64,000 bases of DNA from assembly GCF_036014115.1 (NCBI RefSeq), contig NZ_CP107913.1:1054001-1118000 (forward strand), written 5' to 3'. How positions within the stretch are numbered: position 1 is the first letter of the stretch; every line of letters starts with the position of its first letter. The translations under genes were made by a program, and so were the position numbers. Source of the stretch: Streptomyces sp. NBC_00448. Lineage in GTDB: Bacteria; Actinomycetota; Actinomycetes; Streptomycetales; Streptomycetaceae. Positions 59,413 to 64,000 of this stretch are shown piece after piece. The notes beneath the pieces are model-generated. The model did no database searches. It saw only the letters and a program-made list of their open reading frames with translations, and had not been told where the DNA came from.

Positions 59413-61155
59413 TTGGTCCAGCCGGACCCGGACCCCCGCAGCGACGCCATCCTGGAGGTGGCGGGGGTCGACAAGAGCTTCGCGGGCGTCCACGCCCTGC
59501 GCGAGGTGGACTTCACGCTGCGGCCCGCCGAAGTGCACGCCCTCATCGGCGAGAACGGCGCGGGCAAGTCCACCCTGATCAAGGTGATGACCGGCGTGCA
59601 CCGCCCCGACGCCGGCACCGTACGACTCGGCGGCGAGGCACGGGACTTCCGCAACCCGCTGGAGGCGCAGGCGGCCGGGATCTCCACCATCTACCAGGAG
59701 GTCAACCTGGTCCCGCTGATGTCGGTGGCCCGCAACCTGTTCCTCGGCCGCGAGCCGCGCCGCTTCGGCCTGGTCGACAACCGCCGGATGAACCGCGAAG
59801 CAGGCGACGTCCTGGGCCGGTTCGGCGTCCGGGTGGACGTCACCCGGCCGCTGCGCACCCTGGGCCTCGGCGCCCAGCAGATGGTCGCGCTGGCCCGGGC
59901 GGTGCAGGTCGACGCCCGCGTGGTGATCATGGACGAGCCGACCTCGTCACTGGAGCCGAAGGAGGTCGAGACCCTCTTCTCGGTGATCCGCGGCCTGAAG
60001 GAGCAGGGCATCGCGGTGGTGTACGTCAGCCACCGGCTCGACGAGCTGTACGCCGTGTGCGACCGGGTCACCGTCATGCGTGACGGCAGGGTGGTGCACA
60101 CCGGGCAGATCGCCGGCCTCGAGCGCCTCAAGCTGGTGTCGCTGATGCTCGGCCGGGAGATGTCCGCGGTCCGGGAGAAGGGCAGCACCGCCTTCGACTC
60201 CGAAGGGCACGAGCGCCATGACGGCCAACCCGCCCTTCGTGCCACTGACTTGACCGCCCGCCATCGCCTGCACGGCGTCTCGCTCGACGTGCACCCGGGC
60301 GAAGTCGTCGGGCTGGGCGGCCTGTTGGGAGCCGGACGCAGCGAGACCGCGAAGGCGATCATCGGGGCGCTCGCCACCGAGCAGGGCTCGGTCGAGGTGG
60401 AGGGCAGGGCGATGCACCGCCGCAGCCCGGCCGCCGCGATCCGCGCGGGCGTGGTGATGCTGCCGGAGGACCGCAAGGCGGAGGGGGTGATCCCGAACCT
60501 GTCGGTCCGGGAGAACATCTCGCTGGCCGCGCTGCCCCGGCTGTCGCGGGCCGGGCTGGTCTCGCAGGCCAAGCAGGACGAGATCGTCACGTTCTTCATG
60601 AAGCGGCTGCGGATCAAGGCGTCCGGCCCCGACCAGAAGGTCGGCGACCTGTCCGGCGGCAACCAGCAGAAGGTGCTGCTGGCCCGCTGGCTGTGCCTCA
60701 ACCCCAAGGTGCTGCTGCTGGACGAGCCGACCCGCGGCATCGACGTCGGCGCCAAGGCGGAGGTGCAGGGCCTGGTCGACGAACTCGCCCGCGACGGGCT
60801 GGGGGTGCTGCTGATCTCCTCCGACCTCGAAGAGCTGATCGAGGGCTCCGACCGGGTGGTCATCCTCAAGGACGGCCACGTCGTCGGCCACCTCGCCGGC
60901 GACGACGTCAGCGAGGCCGGCCTGCTGGACGCGCTCGCCACGGCACCGGAGTCGCCCGAGTCGGCGGCACCGGCGGAACCGGATTCGCCCGAACCCGCCG
61001 CACCCGCCGAGCCGGTGGAGCAGGCCGAGCCCGCCCAACCCGACGCCTCCGCTCAACCCGACGCCTCCGCCGCAGCCTCAGACCCCGCTGATCCCGACGA
61101 CCCCGCCGCGCCCGAACACCCCCGGGAGCGCCCCGCCAAGGAGAAGCAGCCATGA
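59413..61155 (+). CDS. CUT2-type sugar ABC transporter ATPase (two nucleotide-binding domains)
   Basis: 580 residues from a TTG start, supported by AGGAGG six bases upstream. Two fused NBDs: first Walker A GENGAGKST at residues 46-54, with Walker B VVIMDEPTSSLEP; the second has the divergent GLLGAGRSET loop and signature LSGGNQQKVLLARWLCLNPKVLLLDEPTRGID, as in RbsA/AraG/MglA. Unusual is a ~75-residue C-terminal tail of Pro, Ala, Glu, Asp and Ser repeats (PAEPDSPEPAAPAEPVEQ) that the family lacks. Stop overlaps the first permease start (ATGA). Confidence 0.93.
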   Translation: MVQPDPDPRSDAILEVAGVDKSFAGVHALREVDFTLRPAEVHALIGENGAGKSTLIKVMTGVHRPDAGTVRLGGEARDFRNPLEAQAAGISTIYQEVNLVPLMSVARNLFLGREPRRFGLVDNRRMNREAGDVLGRFGVRVDVTRPLRTLGLGAQQMVALARAVQVDARVVIMDEPTSSLEPKEVETLFSVIRGLKEQGIAVVYVSHRLDELYAVCDRVTVMRDGRVVHTGQIAGLERLKLVSLMLGREMSAVREKGSTAFDSEGHERHDGQPALRATDLTARHRLHGVSLDVHPGEVVGLGGLLGAGRSETAKAIIGALATEQGSVEVEGRAMHRRSPAAAIRAGVVMLPEDRKAEGVIPNLSVRENISLAALPRLSRAGLVSQAKQDEIVTFFMKRLRIKASGPDQKVGDLSGGNQQKVLLARWLCLNPKVLLLDEPTRGIDVGAKAEVQGLVDELARDGLGVLLISSDLEELIEGSDRVVILKDGHVVGHLAGDDVSEAGLLDALATAPESPESAAPAEPDSPEPAAPAEPVEQAEPAQPDASAQPDASAAASDPADPDDPAAPEHPRERPAKEKQP

Positions 61156-62117
61156 CCTCCCTCACCTGGCCGGGCGCGGCCCTGGACCGCGGCCGGCTGC
61201 TGCGCCTGCTCCAGGAGTACGGCGTGTACGCCGCGCTGGTCATCCTGTTCGTGGTCGCGGTCGGCCTGGACGGGTCGTTCCTGTCGACGGGCAACATCCG
61301 CGTCCAGCTCTACCAGGTCGCTCCGACGCTGCTGGTCGCGCTGGGCATGTCCCTGGTGATCGGCACCGAGGGCATCGACCTGTCGGTGGGCGCCACGATC
61401 GCGCTCGCCGCGTCGGTGGTGCCGCTCTACGCCGGGTACGGCCTGTTCGCCGCGCTCGCGGTGGCGCTGGTGCTGGGCGCGGCCACCGGCGCGGTCGGCG
61501 GCGCGATGGTCGCCTTCGCCCGGGTCCAGCCGATCGTGGCGACGCTGTCGCTGATGATCGGCGTGCGCGGCCTCGCCGAGATCGTCAACGGCAACTCGGC
61601 CAAGCCGATCACCCAGTCCGGCCTGCTCGGCCTCGGCTCGCACACCCTCGGCGGCGTCCCCGAGATGGCCTGGATCGCCGGCGTCTGCGCGCTGCTGACC
61701 GGGCTGCTGGTGCGCCGCACCACCTTCGGCCGGCAACTCGTCGCGATCGGCGACAACCGGCAGGCGAGCCGGCTGTCCGGCCTGCCGGTCCGCCGGGTGC
61801 TGATCACCGTCTACGTGCTGTCGGGCGTGCTCGCCGCGCTCGCCGGCGTGCTGATCGTCGGCCACGGCGCGGAGGCCGACCCGGCCAACCAGGGCCTGAA
61901 CATGGAACTGGACGCCATCACCGCGGTCGTGGTCGGCGGCACCCCGCTGTCCGGCGGCCGGGTGCGGGTGCTGGGCACCGTCGCCGGTGCGCTGTTCATG
62001 CAGCTCATCACCGCCGTACTGACCCAGCACAACGTGCACACCTCCTACACTCAGATCGTCGAGGCCGCCATCATCTGCTTCGCGGTGTACGCCTCCCAGG
62101 AGCGAGGGACCCGATGA
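61152..62117 (+). CDS. CUT2-type sugar ABC transporter permease 1
   Basis: 321 residues, 8-10 transmembrane segments; RbsC/YtfT-like features ALGMSLVIGTEGIDLSVGATIALA and GNIRVQLYQVAPTLLVALG, and the coupling-loop region FGRQLVAIGDNRQASRLSGLPVRRVLITVYVLSG. ATGA overlaps with the ATPase upstream and the second permease downstream. Forms the channel with the next gene. Confidence 0.92.
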   Translation: MTSLTWPGAALDRGRLLRLLQEYGVYAALVILFVVAVGLDGSFLSTGNIRVQLYQVAPTLLVALGMSLVIGTEGIDLSVGATIALAASVVPLYAGYGLFAALAVALVLGAATGAVGGAMVAFARVQPIVATLSLMIGVRGLAEIVNGNSAKPITQSGLLGLGSHTLGGVPEMAWIAGVCALLTGLLVRRTTFGRQLVAIGDNRQASRLSGLPVRRVLITVYVLSGVLAALAGVLIVGHGAEADPANQGLNMELDAITAVVVGGTPLSGGRVRVLGTVAGALFMQLITAVLTQHNVHTSYTQIVEAAIICFAVYASQERGTR

Positions 62118-63133
62118 CTTCCACCGCCCTCCAGCCGGCCCCGATATCGCCGGGTGCCGCGTCCGACGGGCAGGCCGCGCGGATCTCGGTCCGCGAGCGG
62201 ATCGCCTCCCAGGTGCAGCGGCACGGCGCGCTGGCCGTCCTGGTCCTCGTCGTCGCCATCGCCTCGGCGACCTCCTCGACCTTCCCGACCTGGAACAACA
62301 TCAGCAGCATCCTCGGCAGCAACGCCTTCGTGTGGCTGCTCGCGCTCGGGATGACCTTCGTCATCATCACCGGCGGCATCGACCTGTCGGTGGGCTCGAT
62401 GTTCGCGCTCGGCGGCGTGCTCGGCGCGTACGGCTCGCGGCACGGCACCTGGCTGGCGATCGTGCTGCCGCTGGCGGTCGGCGCGGCCTGGGGCACCGTG
62501 CAGGGCCTGCTGATCGCGTACGCGCGGATGGCGCCGTTCATCGTGACGCTGGTCGGACTGCTGGGCCTGCGCGGGCTGTTGCAGGCCGTCACCAGCGAGG
62601 GCGCCACCACGTACCTGGTGCCGGCCCACTCCTGGTTCCGGAACCTGGGCGCCGGCACCTGGACCCCCGTGCTGATCGTCGCGGCGCTCTTCGCGCTCGG
62701 CGCGCTGCTGCTGACCCGGACCCGGTTCGGCGCCACGCTGACCGCGCTGGGCGGCAACGAGCACGCGGCGCGGCTGATGGGCCTGCCGGTGGCCCGGGCG
62801 AAGGTGCTGGTGTACCTGCTGTCCGGCACCCTGGCGGCGGGCGCGGGCGCGCTCGGCGGTGCCCGGCTCGGCTCGGGCGTGACCACCATCGGCGTCGGCT
62901 ACGAACTGACCGCGATCGCCGCGGTGGTGATCGGCGGCACCCTGCTCACCGGTGGTGCCGGTTCGATCGGCGGCACGGTCAGCGGTGTGCTGCTGCTCGC
63001 GGTGATCCACAATCTGATCGACCACTATTTCTCGCAGTACGGATCGGCGTTCACCGACACCGTCAACGGCGGCTTCCTGGCCGTCGTGGTACTGCTACAG
63101 ACGCTGCTGAGCCGTACCCAGCAGCTGGAGTGA
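62114..63133 (+). CDS. CUT2-type sugar ABC transporter permease 2
   Basis: 339 residues; LALGMTFVIITGGIDLSVGSMFALGGVLGAYG and FGATLTALGGNEHAARLMGLPVARAKVLVYLLSGTLAAGAGALGGARLGSG are diagnostic of RbsC/YjfF-type permeases. Overlaps the previous permease by ATGA. Two different permeases in one operon are typical of the YtfT/YjfF galactofuranose-type systems, which hints at a furanose substrate (inference), matching the arabinofuranosidase upstream. Last transporter gene before the LacI gene. Confidence 0.92.
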   Translation: MTSTALQPAPISPGAASDGQAARISVRERIASQVQRHGALAVLVLVVAIASATSSTFPTWNNISSILGSNAFVWLLALGMTFVIITGGIDLSVGSMFALGGVLGAYGSRHGTWLAIVLPLAVGAAWGTVQGLLIAYARMAPFIVTLVGLLGLRGLLQAVTSEGATTYLVPAHSWFRNLGAGTWTPVLIVAALFALGALLLTRTRFGATLTALGGNEHAARLMGLPVARAKVLVYLLSGTLAAGAGALGGARLGSGVTTIGVGYELTAIAAVVIGGTLLTGGAGSIGGTVSGVLLLAVIHNLIDHYFSQYGSAFTDTVNGGFLAVVVLLQTLLSRTQQLE

Positions 63134-63226
63134 CCGCCGTACCAGGCAACAGCACCACCGCGGGCCGGGGGGCCGCAGACCTGAGCCGGACCGCGACGCA
63201 ACCGGTCCGACCGAGAGAGGATTTCC

Positions 63227-64000
63227 GTGGGCGTCAGCCTCAAGGATGTCGCGCTGCGCGCCGGCGTGTCCGTGAAGACCGTCTCCAACGTGGTGAACGA
63301 CTACCCCCACGTCACGCCGAGCACGCGCCGGCGGGTCCAGCAGGCGATCGACGAACTCGGCTACCGGCCCAACCTGACGGCACGCCACCTGCGCAAGGGC
63401 CGTACCGGCATCATCACGCTGGCCGTGCCCGAGCTCGGCAACCCCTACTTCGCGGAGGTGGCCGGCGCGGTGATCGACGCGGCGGCCCGGCACGAGCTGA
63501 CGGTGCTGCTCGACCACACCGCGGGGCTGCGCGAGAAGGAGGTGCTGGTCTCGCAGGGGTTCCGCTCGCACGTCATCGACGGGCTGATCCTCAGCCCGAT
63601 CCGGCTGGAGAGCGAGGACCTGCTGACCCGCCCCGAGGGCCCGCCGATGGTGCTGCTCGGCGAGCGCGAGTACGACGCCCCGTACGACCACATCATGATC
63701 GACAACGTGGGTGCGGCGCGGACCGCGGTACGGCATCTGCTGGACATCGGGCGGCGCCGGATCGCCTTCCTCGGCGCCCGCCGGGAGAGCGCGCGCCAGC
63801 CGGCCCACCTGCGGCTGCGCGGCTGGCGGGAGGCGATCACCGCCGCCGGGCTGGTCCCCGACGAGTCGATGGTCGCCGCCACCGAGGGCTACGACCGCGC
63901 CGACGGCGCCGCCGCGATGGCCGCGCTGCTGGACCGCGAGGACCGGCCCGACGCGGTGTTCGCCTACAACGACCTGATCGCCCTGGGCGCGATGCGCACC
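63227..64000 (+). CDS. LacI-family regulator of the glycosidase/transporter cluster (3' end outside window)
   Basis: 258 codons visible, GTG start with GAGAGAGG six bases upstream. HTH VSLKDVALRAGVSVKTVSNVVNDYPHVTPSTRRRVQQAIDELGY, hinge RPNLTARHLRKGR. Sensor start ITLAVPELGNPYFAEVAGAVIDAA and FAYNDLIALGAM near the window end. Its position after the transporter and the four TACANCGNTGTA-like sites upstream of the cluster's genes make it the obvious regulator. The inducer is probably the imported arabinose-type sugar (inference). Confidence 0.9.
   Translation, partial: MGVSLKDVALRAGVSVKTVSNVVNDYPHVTPSTRRRVQQAIDELGYRPNLTARHLRKGRTGIITLAVPELGNPYFAEVAGAVIDAAARHELTVLLDHTAGLREKEVLVSQGFRSHVIDGLILSPIRLESEDLLTRPEGPPMVLLGEREYDAPYDHIMIDNVGAARTAVRHLLDIGRRRIAFLGARRESARQPAHLRLRGWREAITAAGLVPDESMVAATEGYDRADGAAAMAALLDREDRPDAVFAYNDLIALGAMRT

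Overview
This 64 kb window is high-GC actinomycete chromosome, most likely from Streptomyces or a close relative in the Streptomycetaceae. The support is the near-universal G/C in third codon positions, ATGA-coupled operons, Tat-exported glycosidases, a type I-E CRISPR repeat of streptomycete type, a DUF397 remnant and Trypco-type protease/NTPase genes. Three LacI-controlled carbohydrate loci dominate, separated by small regulators, stress and transport genes, decayed genes and mobile-element scars. There are no rRNA genes and no complete tRNA gene; one 3' half of a tRNA-Arg(CCG) was found.

Region 1 (1-13000): the end of a LacI regulator, two CUT1-type permeases and a lipoprotein binding protein form a coupled transporter unit ended by a perfect 14-bp hairpin. 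It is followed by four tandem, diverged ADP-ribosylglycohydrolase-family genes and a ribokinase, all overlapping or coupled, then a class III CoA-transferase and a CitE-like CoA-ester lyase. I read this as an uptake and catabolic operon for an unidentified ribosylated (or related N/O-glycosylated) compound: hydrolases release a sugar, ribokinase phosphorylates it, and the CoA pair may process an acidic aglycone. This is the best candidate for an undescribed pathway.

Region 2 (13078-28057): a predicted conflict module (trypsin-like protease fused to STAND-type NTPase and TPRs, with a Trypco2 partner), a MerR-methyltransferase fusion, a DUF397 remnant, a TetR/amidase divergent pair with a symmetric nested operator, and a scar zone. 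The scar zone holds an alpha/beta-hydrolase remnant cut by a group II intron plus IS1380 and IS701 remnants. HAD, VOC/MarR, DUF4232 and MFS genes follow.

Region 3 (28147-39668): a LysR gene, then a complete L-rhamnose catabolic locus: isomerase, fused rhamnulose-1-phosphate aldolase/lactaldehyde dehydrogenase, rhamnulokinase, and LutABC to take the resulting L-lactate to pyruvate. A LacI regulator gene closes the locus. Four TGAA-N4-TTCA sites upstream of the isomerase and of the lacI gene define a likely regulon; one lies directly after a textbook TTGACA-N17-TATCTT promoter. Codon usage switches sharply inside lutA and switches back inside lutB.

Region 4 (40055-51384): TPR protein, His-rich methyltransferase/XRE-cupin pair, histidine phosphatase, PadR/FAD monooxygenase. 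A small island follows, bracketed by a 20-bp direct repeat, containing the tRNA-Arg 3' half, a regulator truncated at both ends and an orphan two-repeat type I-E CRISPR with one 32-nt spacer. Then come SDR, methyltransferase and hypothetical genes, and a divergent sigJ/NmrA pair that has lost both 5' halves.

Region 5 (51487-64000): a LacI-type regulon (palindromes around TACANCGNTGTA) for secreted plant-cell-wall hydrolases: a DUF4965-type protein and a GH127-like beta-L-arabinofuranosidase, each with a C-terminal ricin-type lectin. A CUT2 sugar ABC transporter follows, with an 18-bp perfect hairpin after the binding-protein gene, and then a LacI gene that runs off the window.
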